Origin: Eubacterium sp.
GTDB lineage: Bacteria; Bacillota_A; Clostridia; Lachnospirales; Lachnospiraceae
DNA: 20,577 nt
Direction: 5' to 3'
NCBI GenBank assembly: GCA_024687845.1
Contig: JAILEL010000308.1
Span: forward strand, 1-20,577
The notes beneath the pieces are model-generated. The model searched no databases and was not told where the DNA came from. It saw only the letters and a program-made list of their open reading frames with translations. Made by a program: the position numbers and the translations under genes. This document shows, in pieces, positions 1 through 7,855 of this stretch; within the stretch, counting starts at the first letter, position 1; the number at the start of each line of letters is the position of its first letter.

Positions 1-407
1 CCACTTATAGAGCTATTGGAGAGATTTCTTTTTTGTTTTTCCTCTTCCAAAAAAGAATTAAATAGAGTAATATATCCTTTATTGAAGGATTCGTCTTTCT
101 TTGAAAAAACACGAAAGATTACTCCAAATTTGATATAATCCGACAGCATATATGTATATCGGGTTAATCGATAAAACGGATAACAAGAATCCGTTTCGTA
201 GTGAGAATATCTTTCAAAAAATTTTTGACAGAAATCCTCATCAAATACTTGTGATGATATGGAAGTAGAATATTCAATAATATCTCTCCATACGACATCA
301 GCTTCTCTTATAGTATTTGGACTATAATTCTTTTGTATCATCAATTCCCTTACTTCATTGATATATCCAGGGAGTTGAGATACTACAACACAATCGTTTC
401 TTTCCAT
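1..407 (-). CDS. Putative tyrosine recombinase/integrase, N-terminal part (runs off left edge)
   Basis: An open frame reads leftwards from an ATG at 405-407 (protein begins MERNDCVVVSQLPGYINEV) to the window edge without a stop, giving about 135 residues. The start is set by AAAGGAG (complement of 414-420) about 7 nt upstream; an in-frame ATG at 411-413 lies too close to that site. Residues 15-45 (YINEV..LM..KNYSPNTIREADVVWRDI) resemble the core-binding, SAM-like domain that precedes the catalytic domain in phage and transposon integrases: a helical region with the motif (Y/G)-S-x-x-T-I followed by more helices. The catalytic R-H-R-Y half is outside the window, so family and integrity cannot be confirmed. 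It is divergent from topB with about 140 bp between them. It could instead be an unrelated helical DNA-binding protein. Confidence 0.5.
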   Translation of the reverse strand, partial: MERNDCVVVSQLPGYINEVRELMIQKNYSPNTIREADVVWRDIIEYSTSISSQVFDEDFCQKFFERYSHYETDSCYPFYRLTRYTYMLSDYIKFGVIFRVFSKKDESFNKGYITLFNSFLEEEKQKRNLSNSSIS

Positions 408-453
408 AATCATTCTCCTTTCTGATTGTCTTGTAATGGTGTGTAGTTACAAC

Positions 454-482
454 TTTACATTACCAAAAAAGAGAAATGTTAT
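454..482 (+). promoter_or_regulatory. Candidate promoter for topB
   Basis: TTTACA (454-459, 5/6 match to the sigma-A -35 box) is followed after 17 nt by TGTTAT (477-482, 4/6 match to the -10 box). It lies in the divergent region about 65 nt before topB. A short inverted repeat, GTAATG (433-438) with CATTAC (458-463), overlaps the -35 element and could be an operator. The -10 box is weak. Confidence 0.35.
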
Positions 483-520
483 GTGGAGTAAAAAAACGAA
501 AAATTACTAAATAAGGGGAC

Positions 521-535
521 GAGTTGAGTCAACTC
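521..535. repeat. Perfect 15-bp palindrome between SD and topB start
   Basis: GAGTTGA-G-TCAACTC is a perfect inverted repeat about one central base. As RNA it could form a 5-bp stem with a 5-nt loop. It lies between the only purine-rich Shine-Dalgarno candidate (AAGGGGA, 513-519) and the topB ATG at 546. It may be an operator or a translational element. Confidence 0.5.
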
Positions 536-545
536 AACATAATAA

Positions 546-2621
546 ATGACTAATAAAAAACTTTTCATAGCTGAAAAGCCTTCTGTAGCCCAGCAATTTG
601 CGGATGCTTTAAAGGTCAAGGGCTCTAGAAAAGATGGCTTTATAGAAGACGACAATTACATAGTTACCTGGTGCGTGGGACATCTTGTAGGAATGAGCTA
701 TCCTGATGCATATGATGCAGCTCTAAAGAAGTGGTCAATGGATACAATTCCATTTATCCCTGATTCATATAAGTATGAGGTTATCCCTGCTGTAAGTAAG
801 CAGTTTAATGTGGTGAAAAAACTTCTTAATCGTGATGATGTTGAAACTATTTATGTTTGCACTGACTCGGGACGTGAAGGTGAATACATATATCGTTTAG
901 TTGATATGCAGGCTAAGGTTCCTGCTAACAAAGACAGAAGGAGAGTCTGGATCGACTCTCAGACAGAGGAAGAAATCTTACGAGGAATAAAAGAAGCAAA
1001 ACCTCTTTCAGAATATGATAATCTTAGCTGCTCAGCTTATCTACGGGCAAAAGAAGATTACCTTATGGGAATTAATTTTTCAAGAGCACTTACTCTTAAG
1101 TATTCATATCCGGTAAAACAGTATTTAGGTACAGACAAATGTGTCATTGCTGTAGGCAGGGTTATGACTTGTGTGCTGGGAATGATCGTAAAAAGGGAAA
1201 GAGAGATTAGGGATTTTATTCCTACGCCTTTTTATCGTGTTACTGCCAAGGTAGGAAAGAAACCTGAGGAAGCAGATAATATTACACTTTTTGAAGCTGA
1301 GTGGAAGGCGGTTCAAGGAAGTATATATTATAACAGCCCAAAGCTTTATAAGGAAAATGGTTTTAAGGAAAGAGCTGATGCAGAGCAGTTAATAGAATAC
1401 TGTGATAATCCTGTTCCGGTGGAGCTACGTATCAAGGAACTGACTAAGAAGACAGAGAAGAAGAATCCACCAATGCTATACAATCTGGCAGAACTTCAGA
1501 ATGACTGTTCCAGACTATTTAAGATAAGCCCTACAGAAACTCTGAATACAGTGCAGGAGCTGTATGAAAAGAAGATGGTAACTTATCCAAGAACTGATGC
1601 CAGAGTTCTGTCTACTGCTATTTCGAAAGAGATTGATAAAAATATCAGAGGACTTTGTAATTATCAGAAGCTGGCTCCATTTGCTCAGAATATTATTAAT
1701 CAGGGCGGTTATAAGGGAATTGCTAAGTCAAAATACGTTAATGATAAATTGATAACAGACCATTATGCCATAATTCCTACTGGTCAGGGGCTTGGTCAAC
1801 TGGGCAAACTGACTACTATTCAGGCTAAGGTATATGAGGTAATTGCAAGAAGGTTTTTATCAATCTTTTATCCACCTGCTGAGTATCAGAAGATAAGTGT
1901 GATATTGACGAGAAAAACCGAAGAATTCAATGCTTCCTTCAAGATTTTGAAGAAACCGGGATATCTTGTTATCGCAGATCCAAACTATGGCAAAAATAAT
2001 GACTCGGCTGATAAAACCTCTGACTCGTCTGATAAAACCTCAGATTCGGAGGAGCAAATGGCAGCATCTCAGGAGGTACTGGATTATATTTCCGGATTGA
2101 GGAAGGGAAGTGTTCTTTCCTGCAATGGTTTCGAAATCAAGGAAGGCAAGACCAGCGCACCTAAAAGATATACATCCGGTTCGATGATACTTGCCATGGA
2201 AAATGCTGGACAGCTTATTGAGGACGAAGAACTTCGTGAACAGATCAAGGGAAGTGGTATAGGAACCTCAGCTACAAGAGATTCTATTATTACCAAGCTT
2301 GTAACTAACAAATATATTAATCTGAATAAGAAAACTCAGGTGCTGACTCCTACATTTCTGGGGGAAATAATCTATGATGTGGTTTTATATTCAATCAATG
2401 GACTCCTAAGAGCTGACCTTACGGCAAGCTGGGAGAAGGGACTGTCAGGAGTTGCAGATGGAAGTATATCAGAAGATGAGTATATGAGTAAGCTTTCTGA
2501 CTATGTTGTTAAATACACAAATGCTGTAAAGGCTGTCAGAAATCAGAATCAGATGCATATAGTATTTGACAAGACTAAGCCTTACTATGATTCAAAGAGC
2601 AAGAAGACTAAGTCTTCTTAG
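546..2621 (+). CDS. topB: DNA topoisomerase III (type IA)
   Basis: A 691-residue type IA topoisomerase, which cuts one DNA strand through a 5'-phosphotyrosine and passes the other strand; it acts in decatenation and recombination intermediates. Visible motifs: Toprim start KLFIAEKPSVAQ with Glu10; Toprim acidic motif TDSGREGEY (Asp107, Glu111, Glu113); VGRVMTCVLG near 203; active site VTYPRTDARVL with Tyr347; LITDHYAIIPTGQ near 400-415; and GIGTSATRDSII near 575. The C-terminus is short and basic, with no four-Cys zinc finger. A Ser/Asp/Lys-rich linker near residues 485-505 is encoded by 21-bp repeats. The start fits the family N-terminus, and an in-frame TAA directly precedes it (543-545). 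No good Shine-Dalgarno site sits at normal distance; AAGGGGA lies 27 nt upstream, across a palindrome. A chromosomal housekeeping copy and an element-borne copy cannot be told apart here. Confidence 0.93.
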   Translation: MTNKKLFIAEKPSVAQQFADALKVKGSRKDGFIEDDNYIVTWCVGHLVGMSYPDAYDAALKKWSMDTIPFIPDSYKYEVIPAVSKQFNVVKKLLNRDDVETIYVCTDSGREGEYIYRLVDMQAKVPANKDRRRVWIDSQTEEEILRGIKEAKPLSEYDNLSCSAYLRAKEDYLMGINFSRALTLKYSYPVKQYLGTDKCVIAVGRVMTCVLGMIVKREREIRDFIPTPFYRVTAKVGKKPEEADNITLFEAEWKAVQGSIYYNSPKLYKENGFKERADAEQLIEYCDNPVPVELRIKELTKKTEKKNPPMLYNLAELQNDCSRLFKISPTETLNTVQELYEKKMVTYPRTDARVLSTAISKEIDKNIRGLCNYQKLAPFAQNIINQGGYKGIAKSKYVNDKLITDHYAIIPTGQGLGQLGKLTTIQAKVYEVIARRFLSIFYPPAEYQKISVILTRKTEEFNASFKILKKPGYLVIADPNYGKNNDSADKTSDSSDKTSDSEEQMAASQEVLDYISGLRKGSVLSCNGFEIKEGKTSAPKRYTSGSMILAMENAGQLIEDEELREQIKGSGIGTSATRDSIITKLVTNKYINLNKKTQVLTPTFLGEIIYDVVLYSINGLLRADLTASWEKGLSGVADGSISEDEYMSKLSDYVVKYTNAVKAVRNQNQMHIVFDKTKPYYDSKSKKTKSS
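2001..2050 (+). repeat. 21-bp tandem repeat inside topB
   Basis: Units start at 2001 (GACTCGGCTGATAAAACCTC), at 2022 (one internal difference, GGC to GTC) and, partially, at 2043 (GATTCGGAG), giving about 2.4 copies. The repeat is in frame and encodes (D-S-x-D-K-T-S) units forming a hydrophilic linker, so copy number could change without a frameshift. Confidence 0.75.
2601..2619. repeat. Perfect 9-bp inverted repeat over the topB stop (weak terminator candidate)
   Basis: AAGAAGACT-A-AGTCTTCTT covers the last codons and overlaps the TAG stop (2619-2621). AGC (2598-2600) and GCT (2623-2625) could add three more pairs across a small bulge. Only a short T stretch follows, so it would be a poor intrinsic terminator. 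Confidence 0.35.
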
Positions 2622-2706
2622 TGCTTTCAATAGAACTAAAGGTTAGATCAGATATATTATCAGTGGGTATGATTTAGGCAAAAAACTATATTGGTAAGGA
2701 GAAAGT

Positions 2707-4050
2707 ATGAGAAAAGATTATATTAATCGTATAATAGGTTTTCTGCTTGTTATGGCTTTTACTATATCTACATTCACAGTAAATGTTCATGCGCAGACTA
2801 AAAATGAAGCGAAGTCGATTAAAGATTTTATTGAGATAGGATTTCAACCGGTTGGCACCACCATGTATATTTTTGGCGGTGGCTGGAATGAAGAGGATAC
2901 GGGTGCTGGTAAAGAAGCAAGAACCATAGGCCTTTCTCCTAAATGGGCTGAATTTGCCGCTAAGCAGACTTCTTCATATAATTATAAGGATTATAATTAT
3001 AAGGAGGATGTCAGTGTTATTCATCTGGGACTGGATTGTAGTGGTTATGTTGGATGGGCACTATATAATGCATTAGAAACCAAGAATAACCAGCCTGGAT
3101 ATATCGATTACGAAGATAAAGTTCTTGAAGGACTTCGGGATAAGGGCTTTGGTAAGATAATAAATGCATCTTCAGTTGCTGATTATAAGGCAGGGGATGT
3201 AATGAGCAGTGACACCCATACATGGATTGTTGTAGGAAGCTGTGATGATGGTAGTGTTGTGCTTCTTCATTCAAGTCCTCCAGGAGTTATGTTAACTGGA
3301 ACGGCTACCCCTTCTGGTGATAGAAACTCTCAGGCAAATACTCTTGCAACCTTTTATATGAAGAAGTATTTTTATGACTGGTATAAAAGATTTCCTGATT
3401 CCAGTAGAGGAAGTGACTATCTTTCTGGCTATACTCAGTTCAGATGGAATGGTCAAAATGGCCTTACAGATGAGGAAGGCTATCTGGAAATGAGTGCAGT
3501 ACAGATACTCAGCGACATTTTCGGAAGTAAGCCTAAGGGATTTACAGATTCTAAAATGGATGCTAAAAAGCCTGGCTGGCATAAAGACAGCAAGGGCTGG
3601 TGGTATGTATGTAAGGATGGTACATATCCTAAGTCAAAGTGGCTCAAGATTAAGGGCGTTAAATACTATTTTGATAAAAATGGTTATATGGTTACCGGTT
3701 GGAAAAAGGTTGCCAAGAAATGGTACTATTTTAATACAACTGGCAAATATACAAAGGGCTGGAAAAAAATAGGCAGCAAATGGTATTATTTCAAAGGAAA
3801 TGGTATAATGCATCGAGGCTGGCTCGCCACTAAAGGACATAAGTATTATCTTAAAACAAATGGTGAGATGACAACAGGCTGGCTGAAAATTGGCACAAAA
3901 TGGTATTACTTTAATGAAGCTGGCAAAATGCAGACGGGATGGGTCAAATACAAGGGAAACTGGTATTATCTGAAAAAGAGTGGCGCTATGGCAGTATCAG
4001 AATATATAGATGGCTATTATCTGGATGAAAATGGAATCTGGACGAAGTAA
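2707..4050 (+). CDS. Secreted NlpC/P60-like cell-wall hydrolase with C-terminal wall-binding repeats
   Basis: A 447-residue exported protein. Residues 1-29 form a signal peptide: positive MRKDYINR, hydrophobic [13 protein letters not shown], and likely cleavage after VHA. Residues about 40-235 look like an NlpC/P60-type papain-fold peptidase. The nucleophile is probably Cys111 in [13 protein letters not shown], the general base His171 in DTHTWIVVG, and the third residue perhaps His188 in VVLLHSS. This family usually cuts peptide bonds in peptidoglycan stems. Residues 290-447 are about eight units of roughly 20 residues of the GWxxxxxxWYYF..xGxMxT type (choline-binding/CW_binding_1), which hold enzymes on teichoic acids or other wall polymers. 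AAGGAGA at 2696-2702 fixes the ATG start. It lies 85 nt after topB and 29 nt before the next gene, which it may share a transcript with. The actual bond cleaved and the wall ligand are not known. Confidence 0.85.
   Translation: MRKDYINRIIGFLLVMAFTISTFTVNVHAQTKNEAKSIKDFIEIGFQPVGTTMYIFGGGWNEEDTGAGKEARTIGLSPKWAEFAAKQTSSYNYKDYNYKEDVSVIHLGLDCSGYVGWALYNALETKNNQPGYIDYEDKVLEGLRDKGFGKIINASSVADYKAGDVMSSDTHTWIVVGSCDDGSVVLLHSSPPGVMLTGTATPSGDRNSQANTLATFYMKKYFYDWYKRFPDSSRGSDYLSGYTQFRWNGQNGLTDEEGYLEMSAVQILSDIFGSKPKGFTDSKMDAKKPGWHKDSKGWWYVCKDGTYPKSKWLKIKGVKYYFDKNGYMVTGWKKVAKKWYYFNTTGKYTKGWKKIGSKWYYFKGNGIMHRGWLATKGHKYYLKTNGEMTTGWLKIGTKWYYFNEAGKMQTGWVKYKGNWYYLKKSGAMAVSEYIDGYYLDENGIWTK
3574..4047 (+). repeat. 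About eight 60-bp units encoding wall-binding repeats
   Basis: The DNA encodes successive units beginning GW or KW about every 20 codons, with the core K-W-Y-Y-F and a G-x-M-x-T end. Units 3, 4 and 6 are closest to one another ([36 protein letters not shown]). The first and last units are degenerate. Confidence 0.8.
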
Positions 4051-4079
4051 AGAATAGAGAACTATGGGGAATAGGATAT

Positions 4080-4850
4080 ATGAAACAGGGAATTATCGTA
4101 GTAAATCATGGTACGGTCAACCTGCAGGCAAAGCAGAGGACCATAGATGAATTCGTGCTATCAATCGGTGACAGGATGGAGGATGCCGAGATCACCTGTG
4201 CCTATACAGACAGTAATGTGAGAAAAGCATTTAGGGAGATAACAGGCGAAAAACTCCAGAATGTCAAGGCTGCAATGCTTTCAATGAAAGAGGCAGGTGT
4301 GACGGATCTTTTAATTGTCACAACGGACATTATTGAGGATGATAGTCATATTAGTCTTCGTGAAGAGGTTTCATCTGTTGCAGCACTTTTTAAAAATGTG
4401 CGTATATCAAAACCGTTACTATCATCTGAAGCAGATGCGGAAATTACAGCCAGAGCATTCTATGGTGCATTTGGATCGATAGTCGCTGAAGACAGACTGA
4501 TTCTAGTTGCTGAAGGGGTTAAAGGTGAAGGAGTAACGGAGCTTGAAGCTTTTAAAGCAGCTATGAAAAAAATCCTTCCAAAGAGCCATGTAGCAACTCT
4601 GAAAGGCGAAGACCGCTTATATAAGGTTATTAAAGAGCTTCAGAAAGCGGGAGAAAATGAGGGACGTATAGTTCTGGTACCCCTTGAGTTTGTAGCGGGA
4701 GAGGAGATTGAAAATGAACTCTCACGTGAATACTCAAATCTGGTCGAAAAACTTGAGTCTTCAGGCTATACTGTTGAGACACTTTTCAAAGGCCTGGGAG
4801 AATATGATGAATTTCAGAGACTGTATTTGAGACATGCATACTCAGCTTAA
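4080..4850 (+). CDS. CbiK-like sirohydrochlorin cobaltochelatase family protein, metal ligands apparently substituted
   Basis: A 256-residue cytoplasmic protein whose whole-length pattern fits the CbiK class II chelatases, which insert cobalt into sirohydrochlorin. It shows N-terminal IIVVNHGT, a mid-region DLLIVTTDIIEDDSH, an IxxPLLSS segment at 110-116, a strand ILVAEG and the second-half signature LVPLEFVAGEE, then GLGE near the C-terminus. In my recalled alignment to Salmonella CbiK, its metal-binding His145 (in MGHG) falls on Glu of VAEG, Glu175 on a non-acidic residue near ATLKGED, and His207 (in VAGDH) on Glu of VAGEE. It may therefore bind another metal or substrate, or have lost chelatase activity. 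No other cobalamin or siroheme gene is nearby. The start is supported by GGGGA at 4066-4070. It follows the wall enzyme by 29 nt, with no clear functional link. Confidence 0.7.
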   Translation: MKQGIIVVNHGTVNLQAKQRTIDEFVLSIGDRMEDAEITCAYTDSNVRKAFREITGEKLQNVKAAMLSMKEAGVTDLLIVTTDIIEDDSHISLREEVSSVAALFKNVRISKPLLSSEADAEITARAFYGAFGSIVAEDRLILVAEGVKGEGVTELEAFKAAMKKILPKSHVATLKGEDRLYKVIKELQKAGENEGRIVLVPLEFVAGEEIENELSREYSNLVEKLESSGYTVETLFKGLGEYDEFQRLYLRHAYSA

Positions 4851-4880
4851 ACACTCTAATTACTTTTGAATAATTAATTA

Positions 4881-4908
4881 TTTACTAATTTCCTGATATG
4901 ATTATAAT
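4881..4908 (+). promoter_or_regulatory. Promoter candidate for the trkA-trkH-ktrB-ktrA operon
   Basis: TTTACT (4881-4886, 4/6 match) and a perfect TATAAT (4903-4908) are 16 nt apart in the 157-bp gap before trkA. This predicts a transcript start near 4914-4916 and a leader of about 92 nt. Confidence 0.55.
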
Positions 4909-4931
4909 GTGTGAGGGGAATACATTAGAAT

Positions 4932-4980
4932 AAATTACCAGAATAAAGCGTCAGAGATATTCTAGTAAATTGATTGACGC
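4932..4980 (+). ncRNA. Structured leader element before trkA (possible H-type pseudoknot)
   Basis: AAATTACCAGAAT (4932-4944) pairs with ATTCTAGTAAATT (4959-4971) at 11 of 13 positions around a 14-nt loop. That loop contains GCGTCA (4948-4953), which is perfectly complementary to TGACGC (4975-4980) just after the stem. The geometry is that of an H-type pseudoknot or of two alternative hairpins. It ends 13 nt before the trkA Shine-Dalgarno site (GGAG, 4994-4997). It does not look like the c-di-AMP (ydaO) riboswitch to me. It is a cis-regulatory candidate only; chance pairing is not excluded. Confidence 0.35.
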
Positions 4981-5007
4981 ACCAAAAAACAATGGAGAAA
5001 ATCAGAG

Positions 5008-6378
5008 ATGAATATAATAATTGCCGGCTGTGGCAAGGTAGGGCAGAATCTGGCTGAACTGCTTGCATCATCAAGACATGAAGTTACTGTCATGGATAAG
5101 GATTATGATGCATTGTCAACGGTTACAAGTACTGTTGATGTAATGGGATACCAGGGAGAATGTAATAGAATTAGCAACCTTAAGGATGCAGGTATTGAAA
5201 ATGCTAATCTTCTTATCGCTGTTACAAACGATGATGAAACTAACATGCTGACATGCCTTATGGCTAAAAAAGTTGGTGAATGTAAGACTATTGCAAGAAT
5301 AAGAAGTCCGAAATATACTGATGAGATTGAGTATCTCAGAGATGAAATGGGACTTTCCATGTCCATAAATCCTGAAATGGTTGCTGCTGACGAAATTGTG
5401 AGATTGATTCAGATACCATCAGCTCTCGAGGTAGATACATTTGCCAAAGGAAAGATAAGCCTTATAGGAATAGAGATTCCTGAGAATTCTGTTCTTGATA
5501 ATCTGACCATCAAGGAAATGTCCTACAAGGTCGGAACAAGCTTTCTTATTTGTGTTGTTGAGCATGACAAGGAGGTTATCATTCCAAACGGTGATACTAA
5601 GCTTCATGCTGGAGATAAGATTTCTGTCAGATTATCAATGGAAGAGGTAAATGCATTCCTCAATAAGATTGGTATCAAAGCTAAGAAGATTAAAAATGTG
5701 CTTATAGCTGGTGGTGGTACAATAAGTTATTATCTGGCCAAAAAGCTTCTTGCACTCAGAATAAATGTCAAGATTATAGAAAAGGACAGGGAGCGATGCG
5801 AAGAACTTGCTGAGCTTCTTCCAAAAGCCATGATTATCAGTGGAGATGCAACAGAAAAGAGACTTCTTCTTCAGGAATCTGTGGAAGATATGGATGCTGT
5901 ATGCTGCCTTATGCATCAGGATGAGGCAAATATTCTGTTGTCACTGTATCTTGGAAAAATAAATAATAAGATTAAGACTATTACAAGAATTCATAGAAAT
6001 TCATATGAGGATCTTGTGAGTGAACTTCCTATCGGAAGAATCATCAGTACAAAATCTATTACGGCAGATTACATTGCAAGATATGTTCGTTCAATGCAGA
6101 ATTCCATGGGAAGTGAAGTAGAGGCTCTGTACCAGATTATGGATAACAGGGTAGAAGCTCTCGAACTAATAGTTGGTGAAGATTTTGAATATGCAGGACG
6201 GGAGCTTAAGGATATAAGTATGATAGACAATACTCTTGTATGCAGTATAAACAGGAGGGGCAAAATAATCAGGCCTGGTGGAAGTGACACTCTGGAGCTT
6301 GGAGATAGTGTTGTGGTTGTTACAACCCATAAGGGATTAACAAGTATTCAGGGTATAGTGAAAAAGAGGGCTGAGTAA
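5008..6378 (+). CDS. trkA: Trk potassium uptake system, NAD-binding gating subunit
   Basis: A 456-residue peripheral cytoplasmic protein with two RCK units in tandem (each TrkA_N plus TrkA_C), the usual arrangement for full-length TrkA. The first Rossmann fold starts IIIAGCGKVGQNLAELL (GxGxxG at 7-12) with the nucleotide-ribose acidic residue in VTVMDKD near 30. The second starts NVLIAGGGTISYYLAKKL near 230-247, where the third glycine of the motif is Ser240, with acidic Glu258. Such proteins form rings under TrkH-type channels and gate K+ flow in response to bound nucleotides. GGAG at 4994-4997 sets the start. The stop is 3 nt before trkH, indicating co-transcription and probably coupled translation. 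Confidence 0.92.
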   Translation: MNIIIAGCGKVGQNLAELLASSRHEVTVMDKDYDALSTVTSTVDVMGYQGECNRISNLKDAGIENANLLIAVTNDDETNMLTCLMAKKVGECKTIARIRSPKYTDEIEYLRDEMGLSMSINPEMVAADEIVRLIQIPSALEVDTFAKGKISLIGIEIPENSVLDNLTIKEMSYKVGTSFLICVVEHDKEVIIPNGDTKLHAGDKISVRLSMEEVNAFLNKIGIKAKKIKNVLIAGGGTISYYLAKKLLALRINVKIIEKDRERCEELAELLPKAMIISGDATEKRLLLQESVEDMDAVCCLMHQDEANILLSLYLGKINNKIKTITRIHRNSYEDLVSELPIGRIISTKSITADYIARYVRSMQNSMGSEVEALYQIMDNRVEALELIVGEDFEYAGRELKDISMIDNTLVCSINRRGKIIRPGGSDTLELGDSVVVVTTHKGLTSIQGIVKKRAE

Positions 6379-6381
6379 ATT

Positions 6382-7854
6382 ATGAATCATAAAGTTATCA
6401 TATATACAATCGGACTCGCGATACAGATGACAGGATTACTTTTGATTCTGCCTATCATAACAGGAATTGTTTATCATGAACGAGAGACATTTCTGATTAT
6501 CGTATATGCAGCAATTGCATTTCTCGTTGGAGCTCTTCTGACCATGATCAAGCCTGGAAAAAAGGCAATCAGGGCAAAGGAAGGCTTCGTGATAACAGCA
6601 CTTTCCTGGATTGTACTTAGCGTGGTTGGTGCGATTCCATTTGTTTTATGCGGTTACATACCGAGTATTACAGATGCAGTTTTTGAAACGGCATCAGGAT
6701 TTACTACAACTGGAGCAAGCATACTTACAGACATAGAATCTATGCCAAGATGCCTTCTTATGTGGAGAAGCTTTACACACTGGATAGGCGGTATGGGAAT
6801 TCTTGTATTTATGCTTATATTTATTCCATCAAATGCAGATGAAATGAATATTATGAGAGCAGAGAGCCCGGGACCTTCAGTAGAAAAAATAGTTCCAAGA
6901 GTTAGGGAAACTGCACTTACTCTTTATACTATTTATACAGTTATGACTCTTGCTTTGATAATAATTCTTGTACTTGCCGGCATGCCCGTATTTGATTCAA
7001 TCTGTCATGCATTTGGAGCTGCTGGTACAGGTGGATTTGGAATCAAATCTGATAGTATAACGAGCTATAGCACGGCTTGTCAGAATATACTTACTGTTGG
7101 AATGATAATGTTTGGTGTAAACTTCAACGTTTATTACCTCATTATTATGAAAAGATATAAGAGTCTTCTGAGCTGTGAAGAGGTTATCTGGTATTTGATA
7201 ATATATATTGTGACCAGTATTACTGTTGCGTTGGGAGTTTATCAGGGATTTACCAACCTGATCGGAATTGAGTCAGAGATGGTATTTACAAGCTTTCCAA
7301 AAGCTCTGCAGCAGTCCTTTTTCCAGGTTGCTTCAATCATGACCACTACGGGATATGCGACAGCTGACTTCAATAAATGGTCCAGCATGTCTAAAACAAT
7401 CATGGTTGCTATAATGTTTGTTGGAGCCTGTGCAGGAAGTACCGGTGGTGGTATGAAGGTTTCAAGATGGATATTATATTTTAAGCAGATTAAGAGAGAA
7501 CTGCAGAGTTATATCCATCCGAATTCAGTTAAAACAGTACGTCTTGATGGCAAATCAGTAGATCAAAATGTACTTAGAACAACTAATGTATATCTCATGG
7601 CATATATGTTTGTATATCTGTTTTCGCTTATAGTAGTCAGCTTTGACAGATACGATGTGGTAACTTCTTTTACAGCGGTTGCAGCTACTATAAATAACAT
7701 AGGTCCGGGACTGGGAGAGGTTGGACCTACGGGAGGATTTTCAGGATTTAGTATATTATCCAAATGGGTATTTATATTTGATATGATCGCAGGAAGACTT
7801 GAATTAGTTCCTGTACTTATTATGTTATCGCCGAGTACATGGAGGAAGAAATAA
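6382..7854 (+). CDS. trkH: Trk potassium uptake membrane subunit TrkH
   Basis: A 490-residue polytopic membrane protein of the Trk/Ktr/HKT superfamily. An N-terminal pair of extra helices (residues about 1-65) precedes four membrane-pore-membrane repeats, as in TrkH. The pore-loop glycine motifs are visible in order: SGFTTTGASIL, AAGTGGFGIKSD, MTTTGYATADFN and NNIGPGLGEVGPTGGFS. WRSFTHWIGGMGILVF after the first loop is a strong TrkH signature. It imports K+ (coupled to H+ or Na+ in studied members) under control of TrkA. The ATG is 3 nt after trkA with GAGGG overlapping the trkA end. Only one base separates its stop from the ktrB start. Confidence 0.92.
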   Translation: MNHKVIIYTIGLAIQMTGLLLILPIITGIVYHERETFLIIVYAAIAFLVGALLTMIKPGKKAIRAKEGFVITALSWIVLSVVGAIPFVLCGYIPSITDAVFETASGFTTTGASILTDIESMPRCLLMWRSFTHWIGGMGILVFMLIFIPSNADEMNIMRAESPGPSVEKIVPRVRETALTLYTIYTVMTLALIIILVLAGMPVFDSICHAFGAAGTGGFGIKSDSITSYSTACQNILTVGMIMFGVNFNVYYLIIMKRYKSLLSCEEVIWYLIIYIVTSITVALGVYQGFTNLIGIESEMVFTSFPKALQQSFFQVASIMTTTGYATADFNKWSSMSKTIMVAIMFVGACAGSTGGGMKVSRWILYFKQIKRELQSYIHPNSVKTVRLDGKSVDQNVLRTTNVYLMAYMFVYLFSLIVVSFDRYDVVTSFTAVAATINNIGPGLGEVGPTGGFSGFSILSKWVFIFDMIAGRLELVPVLIMLSPSTWRKK

Positions 7855-7855
7855 A

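Noticed and set aside
2977..3004. Direct repeat with internal AAGGAGG in the wall hydrolase gene
   Set aside because: It encodes [10 protein letters not shown] within the conserved frame; no start codon with a sensible ORF follows, so it is treated as coding sequence rather than an internal initiation site.
4854..5007. c-di-AMP (ydaO) riboswitch before the potassium operon
   Set aside because: The leader is about 92 nt from the predicted start and lacks the long multi-stem pattern of that class that I would expect; only a small stem with a possible pseudoknot is visible.
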